From Climacteris rufus (Eukaryota; Chordata; Aves; Passeriformes; Climacteridae), in contig VZRZ01002645.1 of NCBI GenBank assembly GCA_013398175.1, positions 1,540,425 to 1,604,424 of the forward strand: a DNA stretch of 64,000 bases, written 5' to 3'. The translations under genes were made by a program, and so were the position numbers. Below are positions 55,801 through 59,497 of this stretch, in pieces. Under the pieces are notes generated by a model. It searched no databases and had not been told where the DNA came from. It saw only the letters and a program-made list of their open reading frames with translations. Within the stretch, counting starts at the first letter, position 1; each line of letters begins with the position of its first letter.

Positions 55801-58061
55801 AGAGTGGATCAGTTACTCCCCAACTAAGACACAGCCAAAAGAATTGAATTTGTCAACTGATCCCTAAACAGTACAGAAACCAAGAGAATCCCAGAGCTGA
55901 CAGACTGGGAGGCTGAGGAGAAGATAGAGCTTTGCTTTCTAAAAACCTCCTCACAAGGACAACGCCGAACTGACAGTTGCAAAGTCAATGATGTGGAACG
56001 AAATAGGTGTCACCACACACACTGAGAGGGTAAAAAGGCATTGGGAAATAGATTAAAAAGATTAGGAAACCTGGAAATCAAAAAATACCAAGGCACGTTT
56101 AACAGTTTGGGAGTTTGGGCACAAATTGGCAGCATCAAATATGCGGAACATGCAGAGTAACATTCTGAAAATGGAAATGTATTCAGCACATAATCTCATC
56201 ATAATATTATCAGCAAACCATCAGAGATAATAATCTGTTTCTCTAAGGCAATTTAAAAACAACAAAAAAAAATCAGATGAGGAGATCTGGGCATCTTTTA
56301 CTAAGACCTCCTCCAGAGGTCTCCTTACTTGAAAGTAGCTTTACTGTAATCCTAGAAACAACAAAAATTCAGTTCCCAAAAGTAAACACAGACAAGCTTG
56401 AAATACAACATGATTGTTTTAAAGTTTTAGACACATCTGCCTCTGAATCATCCTGACAATACCTTTTTCATACTGTTTAAAATAAATGTTTCTCTCCCTG
56501 ATTTTTGCACAGTGCTCCTCAAAATAACAAAACACTTTTAAAATTACAGGTAAGTGCAGGAAGAATTGCAAAGTGTCTCTCACATTCATAACAGACAGTC
56601 AAAAACCCTCAGTCTAAAACATTGTTTAAAGCTAAACAAATCTCTCTTTGATTTGAAGAGTTTCTGCATTCATAAATGGGAACAGGAAGCGTAATTCTGT
56701 GTTTCTTTCTCCCATTTAATCCAAACACAGAATAGTTCTGAAATACTTTGTCAGAACAAGGTAGCCTAAGTACACCAGGATTACTGAATGAGCTATTTAA
56801 GATAATGAGTGCAAAGGTGTTTCCAACTGAAATAAACCGGAACAGAAAAACAAAACAACAACAACAACAAAACAAAGAAACAAAAAAACAGACAAAACTT
56901 GAACAAAACATTTCTACATCAAGCCTCAATCTGCTAAACTACACTGCATATCCAATTGTTAGAAATATACGCTTCCACCCCTTCTAAAACACGCGTTATC
57001 AACGTTTTCTCAATTCCTAGAGATTTCTTGTTGTTGCCGAAGAACCATCAGCCTTTACCAAGGTTATTACAACATATTTCAAATTTCTTCCATAAATAAT
57101 TATGCTACACCTTTGCACCTTCAGGCAAGTTGTTGCAAACCCTCCAGAAAAATCCTGAGTCTGCAGAACCATGTAAGCTTCCCTACTGCTGGAGCACAGA
57201 GATTCTGTTTTTGGTCCAAAAAAATGACGCTATCATGGAAAGTACCTAACACTGCTCTCTTCTTTCCAAGAAAAAATAGTAGAATGCTAAGAAACAGGTA
57301 AATCAAGTGCAATATAGGGTCAATGCTGTGGTATTTGAAAATGAGCATCTCCTCAAAAAGGAACAAATCCACTGCTTTGGGAAGAAAACGTAAGAATGCA
57401 AAAAGCGCACGATACATGTGTCTGTTTTTTGGTTTTGCCACTCTGTCAAGAATAAAGACTTTGTATAAAAATCAAATGTCATTAATGGTACAACAGAAAT
57501 ACACAGAATGCACAAACTCGAGGCTGTTCTTCCCATCCAGGACACTGGTACCAAGAGTAGTTCAGATACAAACAGGAGAGCACATTCTCTAGCAAGTCTC
57601 TGCAAGAGCACAGCATTGCTCACACAATACAGGCATATTTTTCACTGTTCAAAAATATTCACCTTAATTCTCCCTCCTACCACGAAAAGGAAAGCTACAG
57701 ACCTACATATAAACTAAAACAATTTACTACAGCTTAACCTCTAAAACTCTAAGTAGCCTCTCCTTCAGCTGCTACCTTTATCCTCATTTTCAAAGCAGTT
57801 GACACAAGTTTTTGATGAACACATGCACACACACAAGAAAACCCCCTACACATACATTTTCTAAAACTTGAAAGAAACTGAGGGCCGCTCCCCATATGCT
57901 GTTTCCTACTAGGATGAGTAGGAAAATAATGGATTATTTGAAGACATGTTGCTAAACACCAGATCATCACATGGGAGACAGTCAATCTCCTGTCCAGAAG
58001 GGAAGAGTCACTTACCTCGTTTGTGAAGCCAGCCTTCCTTCACTATCGCTACTTCATTCAT
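4672..58061 (-). CDS. AKT1: AKT1 (partial): RAC-alpha serine/threonine-protein kinase, ten coding exons
   Basis: AKT1 is the AGC-family kinase downstream of PI3K. Its PH domain binds PIP3 at the plasma membrane, PDK1 phosphorylates the activation loop (T308 in mammals), and the active kinase phosphorylates FOXO, GSK3, TSC2 and other targets. Joining the ten exons gives 1172 nt with no frame break: PH domain about residues 5-108, linker 109-145, kinase domain from 150 to the truncation at 391. Seen directly: E17 and R25 (phosphoinositide pocket), C60/C77, R86, glycine loop GKGTFG 157-162, K179, E198, gatekeeper M227, YRD with D274, DFG with D292, and T308. AKT1-specific stretches include [35 protein letters not shown] and [13 protein letters not shown]3 has [13 protein letters not shown] and GKIVYRD at these places. 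The three last coding exons expected from the vertebrate gene are outside the window. All ten introns begin GT and all visible acceptors end AG. Confidence 0.97.
6310..6530. promoter_or_regulatory. CpG-rich block in AKT1 intron 9, possible regulatory element
   Basis: About 220 bases with many CpG (cccggccgtg, gccggccggccggg, catcgcggccgcggg) stand out from AT-rich flanks. It contains one GCGGCCGC site at 6455-6462. Such isolated CpG-rich blocks in bird introns can be enhancers, orphan CpG islands or unmethylated internal promoters. Nothing in the sequence shows which, or that it is active. It is too short to meet the usual length for a CpG island with certainty. Confidence 0.35.
7655..7740. 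mobile_element. Possible remnant of an ancient hAT-type DNA transposon
   Basis: The segment reading aaatctcaaattgtggtgca followed by tggacccc resembles the end of old vertebrate hAT/MER-type elements (typically ggttctcaaactgtggtccg tggacc). The similarity is only about 30 bases and was judged by eye. The rest of the stretch, including gatccatgg, fits weakly. It could equally be coincidence. Confidence 0.25.
9073..9201 (-). CDS. AKT1: AKT1 coding exon 9 (DFG and activation loop with T308, residues 277-319)
   Basis: The 129-bp exon has borders tcttcccag|TTGGAAAATC and GCACCAGAG|gtatgttt. It encodes [18 protein letters not shown], then [17 protein letters not shown] and TPEYLAPE. D292 of DFG binds magnesium; T308 in MKTFCG is the PDK1 site; APE closes the activation segment. 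[12 protein letters not shown] is the AKT1 form (AKT3 has ITDAATMKT). No residue in the visible segment departs from mammalian AKT1. It is not seen as an ATG-started frame because the first methionine comes late. Phase 0 at both ends. Confidence 0.97.
9202..10507 (-). other. AKT1: AKT1 intron 8 (1306 bp)
   Basis: AT-rich intronic sequence between coding exons 8 and 9. A 128-codon minus-strand frame at 9220-9606 has no recognisable domain and is probably chance. I see no repeat, CpG-rich block or additional exon. The intron begins gtacatag, the weakest donor in the gene. Confidence 0.9.
10508..10633 (-). CDS. AKT1: AKT1 coding exon 8 (kinase C-lobe with catalytic loop start, residues 235-276)
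   Basis: The 126-bp exon runs from ttcttgtag|TTGTTTTTCC to GATTTGAAG|gtacatag. It encodes [20 protein letters not shown], then [20 protein letters not shown] and LK. D274 in YRD is the catalytic base. [10 protein letters not shown] is diagnostic of AKT1. The donor gtacat is a poorer match to the GTRAGT consensus than the other nine donors, so this exon junction is the one I would watch for alternative splicing. Phase 0 at both ends. Confidence 0.97.
10634..11346 (-). other. AKT1: AKT1 intron 7 (713 bp)
   Basis: Short, very AT-rich intron between coding exons 7 and 8. I see nothing in it besides the splice signals. Confidence 0.92.
11347..11415 (-). CDS. AKT1: AKT1 coding exon 7 (kinase hinge, residues 212-234)
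   Basis: The 69-bp exon lies between ctgtttcag|GCTTTAAAG and GGGGAG|gtaaggg. It encodes [18 protein letters not shown] then ANGGE. M227 is the gatekeeper and E228-A230 the hinge that hydrogen-bonds adenine; E234 closes the ribose pocket. [15 protein letters not shown] is the AKT1 form (AKT3: [15 protein letters not shown]). It is too short to be seen as a separate reading frame and was found by translating the minus strand between the flanking exons. Length and phases match the mammalian exon. Confidence 0.96.
11416..13292 (-). other. AKT1: AKT1 intron 6 (1877 bp)
   Basis: The intron lies between coding exons 6 and 7 and holds the CR1 copy at 12085-12352. Outside the CR1 I see only unique sequence. 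The plus-strand 123-codon frame at 11691-12062 has no recognisable domain and overlaps two minus-strand frames. Confidence 0.9.
12085..12352 (-). mobile_element. CR1 LINE 3' end, minus strand
   Basis: On the plus strand it reads as the reverse complement of an avian CR1 3' region: catggaatcagaga at the 3' terminus, then aggatcatgaagtccaactc, a cysteine-rich-free middle, ccctgggcagcctattc and ctaacctaccc-like decay before 12352. The motif ccctgggcagcc is the reverse of the CR1 ggctgcccaggg motif, and gatcatgaagtccaac is the reverse of gttggactt-atgatc. It is 5'-truncated, as nearly all CR1 copies are. It lies in the same orientation as AKT1. Confidence 0.85.
13293..13358 (-). CDS. AKT1: AKT1 coding exon 6 (kinase alpha-C region, residues 190-211)
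   Basis: This 66-bp exon lies only 166 bp after exon 5. Borders are gtgtttcag|GATGAAG and CCTAACA|gtaagcat. It encodes [19 protein letters not shown] then FLT. E198 of TLTENRV is the alpha-C glutamate that pairs with K179 in the active kinase. Length and phase (0,0) equal the mammalian exon. The 166-bp intron upstream is the shortest in the window and close to a minimal vertebrate intron, so exons 5 and 6 are probably recognised together. Skipping would remove 22 residues in frame, including E198, and would abolish activity. Confidence 0.97.
13359..13524 (-). other. AKT1: AKT1 intron 5 (166 bp)
   Basis: The shortest intron seen here, bounded by gtgagtac and gtgtttcag. It holds nothing else that I can recognise. 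Confidence 0.95.
13525..13656 (-). CDS. AKT1: AKT1 coding exon 5 (kinase N-lobe, residues 146-189)
   Basis: The 132-bp exon starts ttaacag|ACCATG and ends GCGAAG|gtgagtac. The internal ATG is residue 147, not a start. It encodes [19 protein letters not shown], then [15 protein letters not shown] and [10 protein letters not shown]. The glycine-rich ATP loop is GKGTFG (157-162), V164 follows, and the catalytic lysine is K179 in [13 protein letters not shown] and KKEVIVAK are AKT1 forms (AKT3: REKASGKYY, EVIIAK). The segment visible here agrees fully with the mammalian protein as I know it. A read-through of the donor adds about 28 intron-encoded residues before a stop, which is not a real product. 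Confidence 0.97.
13657..16137 (-). other. AKT1: AKT1 intron 4 (2481 bp)
   Basis: The intron separates the linker exon from the first kinase exon. Several ORFs of 60-100 codons on both strands overlap one another without family resemblance. There is no clear interspersed repeat. A local near-duplication, ccttccccacacacatggctgc and ccttccccacatacatgc, lies at 14740-14778. Confidence 0.88.
16138..16285 (-). CDS. AKT1: AKT1 coding exon 4 (PH C-terminal helix and linker, residues 96-145)
   Basis: The 148-bp exon runs from ttttgccag|GGAAGAATGG to CACAAAGTG|gtgagtgg. It encodes the last PH helix ([20 protein letters not shown]) and the flexible linker to the kinase domain. The phosphosite segment [13 protein letters not shown] is intact, with residues equivalent to S124, S126 and S129 (S129 is a CK2 site in mammals). 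The linker is where this bird protein differs most from human: MM at 117-118 instead of EM, M138 and T139 instead of L and A, K144 instead of R. The length is identical to mammals, with no insertion. It ends exactly on a codon boundary, opening a run of phase-0 introns. Confidence 0.96.
16286..19040 (-). other. AKT1: AKT1 intron 3 (2755 bp)
   Basis: The intron between coding exons 3 and 4. It contains a T-run near 17388 and a 15-base direct repeat at 17627-17659. The 107-codon minus frame at 17577-17900 shows no known domain. Otherwise it is unique sequence. Confidence 0.88.
17627..17659. repeat. 15-bp direct repeat, 18-bp period
   Basis: The unit cagcacagactacac occurs at 17627-17641 and again at 17645-17659, separated by three bases. 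It is a small local tandem duplication with no sign of function. Confidence 0.85.
19041..19152 (-). CDS. AKT1: AKT1 coding exon 3 (PH domain end, residues 59-95 plus two bases)
   Basis: This 112-bp exon is too short to appear as an ordinary ATG-started frame. The acceptor is tgtggtag|AGTGCCAG and the donor GAGCG|gtatgttt. The exact length and phases (1 in, 2 out) equal the mammalian exon. It encodes [14 protein letters not shown], then [17 protein letters not shown] and ETPEER. Present are C60 and C77, which can form a disulfide in the PH domain, and R86 of the phosphoinositide pocket. A K replaces human R at residue 69 (RPK-PNTF), a conservative change. It completes all but the C-terminal helix of the PH domain. 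Confidence 0.96.
20700..20830. promoter_or_regulatory. Short CpG-rich block in AKT1 intron 2, possible regulatory element
   Basis: A dense CpG cluster (cttccgcacagcgacgcggc, then cgcgcttgccgagcgctgcg) includes one GCGGCCGC at 20756-20763. It follows an AT-rich stretch carrying an AP-1-like TGAGTCA near 20680. The sharp change from AT-rich to CpG-rich DNA is unusual inside an intron and fits an enhancer or orphan CpG island. No TATA box or clear exon accompanies it. Function is not shown by the sequence. Confidence 0.35.
23035..23056. repeat. (GTTT)n microsatellite
   Basis: About five uninterrupted GTTT units lie within a T-rich stretch. It is a simple repeat. Confidence 0.9.
23898..24028 (+). 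mobile_element. TguSINE1-like SINE: tRNA-Ile-derived head with CR1-like tail
   Basis: The head resembles a tRNA gene, with A box tagctcagttgg at 23905-23916 and B box ggttcaatccc at 23949-23959. The tRNA-like part ends at gggtca (23970). It continues directly into tgatgatccttgtgggtccc and gtccaactcagaatatcctg, the 3' tail shared with CR1 elements, which lets the SINE borrow the LINE machinery. This head-tail combination is TguSINE1, known from passerine birds. The copy has substitutions in the head and no perfect target-site duplication that I can see, so it is not recent. It is the best clue to the host lineage. Confidence 0.85.
25810..25938 (-). CDS. AKT1: AKT1 coding exon 2 (PH domain, residues 16-58)
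   Basis: The 129-bp exon begins after ctctctttgcag and ends GTAGCTC|gtaagtg, phase 1 at both ends. It encodes the PH-domain variable loops and strands: E17 (the site of the E17K change in human cancers), K20, R23 and R25 of the phosphoinositide pocket, then [16 protein letters not shown] and NNFSVA. K20, T21 and N31 follow AKT1 ([13 protein letters not shown]); AKT3 has N at 21 and T at 31. The one difference from human that I can see is S for A in the QRE-S-PLNN turn. Because both flanking introns are phase 1, skipping this exon would keep frame but delete the lipid-binding core. Confidence 0.97.
30740..31070. promoter_or_regulatory. Candidate conserved non-coding element in the 32-kb intron
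   Basis: This stretch is unique, free of repeats and rich in short binding-site-like words: gccaatcgcagc (CCAAT box context near 30829), atgagtcattt (AP-1-like near 30870), and ggccatgagaa. Its texture resembles a developmental enhancer rather than decayed repeat sequence. This is an impression; there is no alignment behind it. Confidence 0.2.
31480..31960. promoter_or_regulatory. CpG-rich block with imperfect repeats, possible internal promoter or CpG island
   Basis: About 480 bases with strongly raised GC and frequent CpG (cctcggccgccgcctccag, accgcgccaggccagcgcgg) lie inside AT-rich intron. Between 31648 and 31795 a motif built on cagctcggctcc and tgcgtggcc recurs three times, and ggccaccgcgccaggcc recurs as ggccaccacgccaggcc 95 bases later. 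A CRE-like TGACGTGA lies at 31910-31917. The open frames of 103-128 codons on both strands are the expected side effect of CpG-rich DNA. A promoter here on the minus strand would make a transcript lacking the normal start exon; this is inference. Confidence 0.4.
31648..31795. repeat. Imperfect tandem repeats in the CpG-rich block
   Basis: The core cagctcggctcc appears at 31677 and 31769, with a one-base variant (cagctccgctcc) at 31714. Each is followed by tgcgtggcc or tgcttggca. The neighbouring ggccacc-cgccaggcc word is repeated with a 95-base offset. This suggests an old duplication of a GC-rich unit of 40-95 bases. Confidence 0.6.
32039..32067 (+). other. G-quadruplex motif
   Basis: Five runs of three or more G (32039-32043, 32049-32052, 32054-32056, 32058-32060, 32064-32067) are separated by one to five bases. 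That fits the usual G-quadruplex pattern. It lies about 80 bases beyond the CpG-rich block, on the non-template strand relative to plus and the template strand for AKT1. Confidence 0.6.
39908..39937. repeat. (CA)n microsatellite
   Basis: About seven CA units followed by a broken second CA tract after ttatg. Flanked by tatata on both sides. Confidence 0.9.
41488..41655 (-). mobile_element. MIR-type CORE-SINE copy, minus strand
   Basis: On the plus strand it reads as the reverse complement of MIR: ttgtcctcacaacaacccca, tgaagtaaggaagtgctgtt, then actttacagatagggaactg, gggcacagaggg, caaggtgattgtacagg, and gtggcagagcaggg. These match the MIR words cctcacaacaaccc, ttttacagatgaggaaactg, aggcacagagag, caaggtcacacagc and gtggcagagc in the right order and spacing. 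The 5' tRNA-like head is absent or decayed beyond 41655. It is old and inactive. Confidence 0.85.
43465..43545 (-). mobile_element. CR1 3' end fragment, minus strand
   Basis: The stretch gaatcacagaatactttatg then aggtgatctagtctgaccgc fits the reverse complement of the last 80 bases of a CR1 element (…gatgatct…ccttccaa…attctgtgattc). It is short and diverged. The usual 5' body is missing. Confidence 0.6.
46588..46600. other. Assembly gap of 13 N within an A-run
   Basis: Thirteen N are flanked by 14 A on the left and 5 A on the right. The gap is probably an unresolved homopolymer and its true length is unknown. Any frame crossing it (for example on the minus strand at 46459-46653) is meaningless. 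Confidence 0.95.
46858..46873. repeat. (GT)n microsatellite
   Basis: About six to seven GT units. Short simple repeat. Confidence 0.85.
48262..48540 (+). mobile_element. CR1 LINE 3' end, plus strand
   Basis: It reads in the CR1 sense direction: gatttagattagatgctagg aagaaattcctt, then gtgaggcactagaacaagtt acccagagaa, catcccatccctatt, ttggatggggctttgagcaa, gaactttagatgatcttta, and ends ccattctatgat. Order and spacing are those of the avian CR1 3' untranslated region, with the terminal attctatga octamer repeat reduced to one unit. It is 5'-truncated, non-coding and antisense to AKT1. Confidence 0.92.
50108..50500 (+). mobile_element. CR1 LINE 3' end, plus strand
   Basis: A longer CR1 tail: gagagagttggggctgttca gcctgcagaagaggaggctc (end of the coding region), then aggaagaaattcttcacta, gtaaggcactggcacagtct, ggctggatggggttttgagc, ggggttgggctagatgatct, and ccttccaacctcaaccattc. 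The last octamer repeats are missing. It is the same subfamily type as the copy at 48.3 kb, but it looks like an independent insertion because the two overlap over the same consensus segment and differ throughout. Confidence 0.93.
52620..52940 (-). mobile_element. Decayed CR1-type reverse transcriptase fragment
   Basis: A 151-codon minus-strand frame (53065-52610) carries, at residues 48-94 (about 52924-52784), [17 protein letters not shown] followed by [19 protein letters not shown] and [11 protein letters not shown]. This matches the early reverse-transcriptase region of CR1 LINEs (pattern DPGNYRP-SLTSV-GK-ME—-I-RH-E—-I-SQ-GF). After LDF the reading departs from the family, so the copy is truncated or rearranged. 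Its N-terminal 40 residues do not look like CR1. It is not a functional protein. This is a body fragment rather than the usual 3' tail. Confidence 0.75.
56860..56895. repeat. (AAC)n-rich simple repeat
   Basis: About five AAC/ACA units followed by A-rich aacaaagaaacaaaaaaac. Low complexity. Confidence 0.85.
58016..58061 (-). CDS. AKT1: AKT1 coding exon 1 (start codon, residues 1-15 and first base of 16)
   Basis: The 46 coding bases read [15 protein letters not shown] plus one base of G16. This is the first strand of the PH domain and includes K14, which contacts phosphoinositide. The length and the phase-1 end equal the mammalian start exon. Mammals have [15 protein letters not shown]; the MNE start is what I recall for bird AKT1. 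The donor is CGAG|gtaagtg. The ATG has A at -3, and an in-frame TAA lies upstream at 58094-58092, so the reading frame cannot extend far upstream if the exon reaches that point. The exon is isolated: 32 kb of intron separates it from the next coding exon, and the 5' splice partner is not in the window. Confidence 0.96.
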
Positions 58062-58109
58062 AATGGCAGGAATGTCTCTTGAAAAACCAGTTTATGCCAA
58101 AAGATCACT
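58062..58109 (-). other. AKT1: AKT1 5' untranslated part of the start exon, acceptor not settled
   Basis: Bases directly upstream of the ATG must contain a short leader and a splice acceptor. Two AG sites are plausible: ttttcaacag with the exon starting at 58109 (48-nt leader), or tttttcaag with the exon starting at 58077 (16-nt leader). The first has a weak pyrimidine tract broken by purines; the second has five T in a row but ends AAG. No ATG occurs in the 48 bases. The longer version contains the in-frame TAA at 58094-58092. Sequence alone does not choose between them. Confidence 0.5.
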
Positions 58110-58900
58110 CTGTTGAAAATCTTGAACTCCAGCAGAAGGCTCCACAAGAGGGACAAGGCCTTTTTCTCTGTTTTTCTCCTTCCCAGCTATCTCTAAAAGG
58201 ATCAAAAGAAGAAGACACCATCATCTCAAAGTGTGTCACAGATGTACAGCAAGGGATACAACAGGGAGTAGCTTTCATTGCTGGGTTGTGGTTTGGGATT
58301 TTTGTGTTTTATTATTATTACAAATCTTATACAAGGGCTTTGGTCTCCACAAGGGTTTTTCAAGCCTGGCAGGTGGAGGTGCCAAAATACATGCTTGCTA
58401 AAGTCCTGCTCCTTCACTGAGCAGGCTGATCACAGGCAGACTCACAACATTACCAGATGCTGTGTGAATTACGGATGGATTCAAGACCTTATCTAATAGA
58501 CCTCCATCTCTGCAATACCACTTGACTCTTCACAATAAAAATTCTGAAATTTCACCAAGTCCAGTTTTCAGTATTTCCTGACTTCAGTATTTTCAGACTT
58601 CCAGAGCACCTTCTGGAAGGTTTCTTTATAGTCTGATAGCAGTCTATTAACCAGCACACAGTGTGTTGTAGAGATAAACCTCTGACAGTAAACATTCCTG
58701 TTCTGCTTCACATCTTCCTACCTTCAGTATCATCCCCTTAATCCCACTCTGATCTCCTTGACTCCCCAAAAAGTGTCTTCTCTTCCTTCGATAATTGTCA
58801 CCTCTACCTCTTCTAGAGGTATACAAACAGCCATAGATAAGTTCACATACCTTTCTGTTATTCTAAATTATAGCCCCCTGATCAATTTTATTGCTCTTCC

Positions 58901-59497
58901 TTAACGACACTGCAGTTTGCTGCTGCCTTTCTCACAATGAAATATACCTAAGCACACCTTGGGATTTTTACCCCTCTGCTTTATGAGACAAAGTCCCTCT
59001 CTAAATAGCTCAAGATTGCCATATCTTATTGAAAATGTGCTTTTCTCATGGATGAGTACCACAGAAACATTCTGTGAGTTTCTCTCCCTCATTGAATGTA
59101 ATCTCTTCCCAAATGCATTAGCTTTTATTATTTTTCTAAATTGAATCTGATTATTTTTCTGCTTGTGGTACAAATATTCTCTGCTTTTCTTTAATTCTTC
59201 TGTGCTCTCCAAAGTGTCCATGCAGTCATTCAATTTGGTATTACTTGAGTGATCAGAAAACCCAACTGGTGACAAATGCCCAGCAGTAACCAACAAGTTT
59301 AATAAAACAAAACCCAGCAGCATTTGTAAACTGCCACCAAAGACCTGGCTTTTACTGGAGTCTCTCAGCAACCACAGAGATATCACATCCACACCTAACA
59401 AATATATACCATCCCTGCATGCATTTGGCATGCATGCATCAATTATCTCTGAGCATGCAGGTGATAGCCATCCATCAGAAACTAGATTAAAAAGCAA
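58901..59497 (-). other. Unexplained 198-codon open reading frame in the AKT1 leader intron
   Basis: I do not recognise this frame. It is 198 codons on the AKT1 strand in AT-rich DNA, where so long a run is unlikely by chance. An internal methionine (residue 59) starts MLLGFVLLNLLVTAGHLS, which looks like a signal peptide or membrane helix. Just before it lies a possible acceptor (ggtctttggtggcag). The C-terminal 100 residues are basic and polar (ELKKSREYLYHKQKNNQ, RKIIKANAFGKRLHSMRER). The stop TAA at 58903-58901 is followed 9 bases later by AATAAA (58892-58887). It shows no kinase, CR1 or retroviral motif that I can name. It may be chance, a lineage-specific gene or a decayed insertion. Confidence 0.25.

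Larger units (their letters stand above)
25939..58015 (-). other. AKT1: AKT1 intron 1 of the coding region (32,077 bp)
   Basis: Half the window is one intron between the start exon and the main PH exon. It begins gtaagtg and ends ttgcag. Contents that I recognise: CpG-rich repeats at 31.48-31.96 kb, a G-rich tract at 32.04 kb, AC/GT microsatellites, a MIR copy, three CR1 tails, a CR1 reverse-transcriptase scrap and a 13-base gap. Everything else is unique, mostly AT-leaning sequence. There are some GC-richer patches (27.1-27.6 kb and 36.4-36.8 kb) without protein or repeat identity. I see no nested gene on either strand. The longest frame, 210 codons at 27031-27663 on the plus strand, is low-complexity S/P/L-rich and is probably chance in C-rich DNA. 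Confidence 0.9.

Noticed and set aside
4672..58061. A retroviral v-akt copy or processed AKT pseudogene
   Set aside because: Intact introns with good splice sites, no frame break, no LTR, gag-derived sequence or poly-A tail. This is the host gene.
59416..59434. Hairpin TGCATGC-atttg-GCATGCA as a regulatory or small-RNA stem
   Set aside because: Seven-base stem only; it reflects a repeated gcatgc word and is too short for a microRNA precursor.
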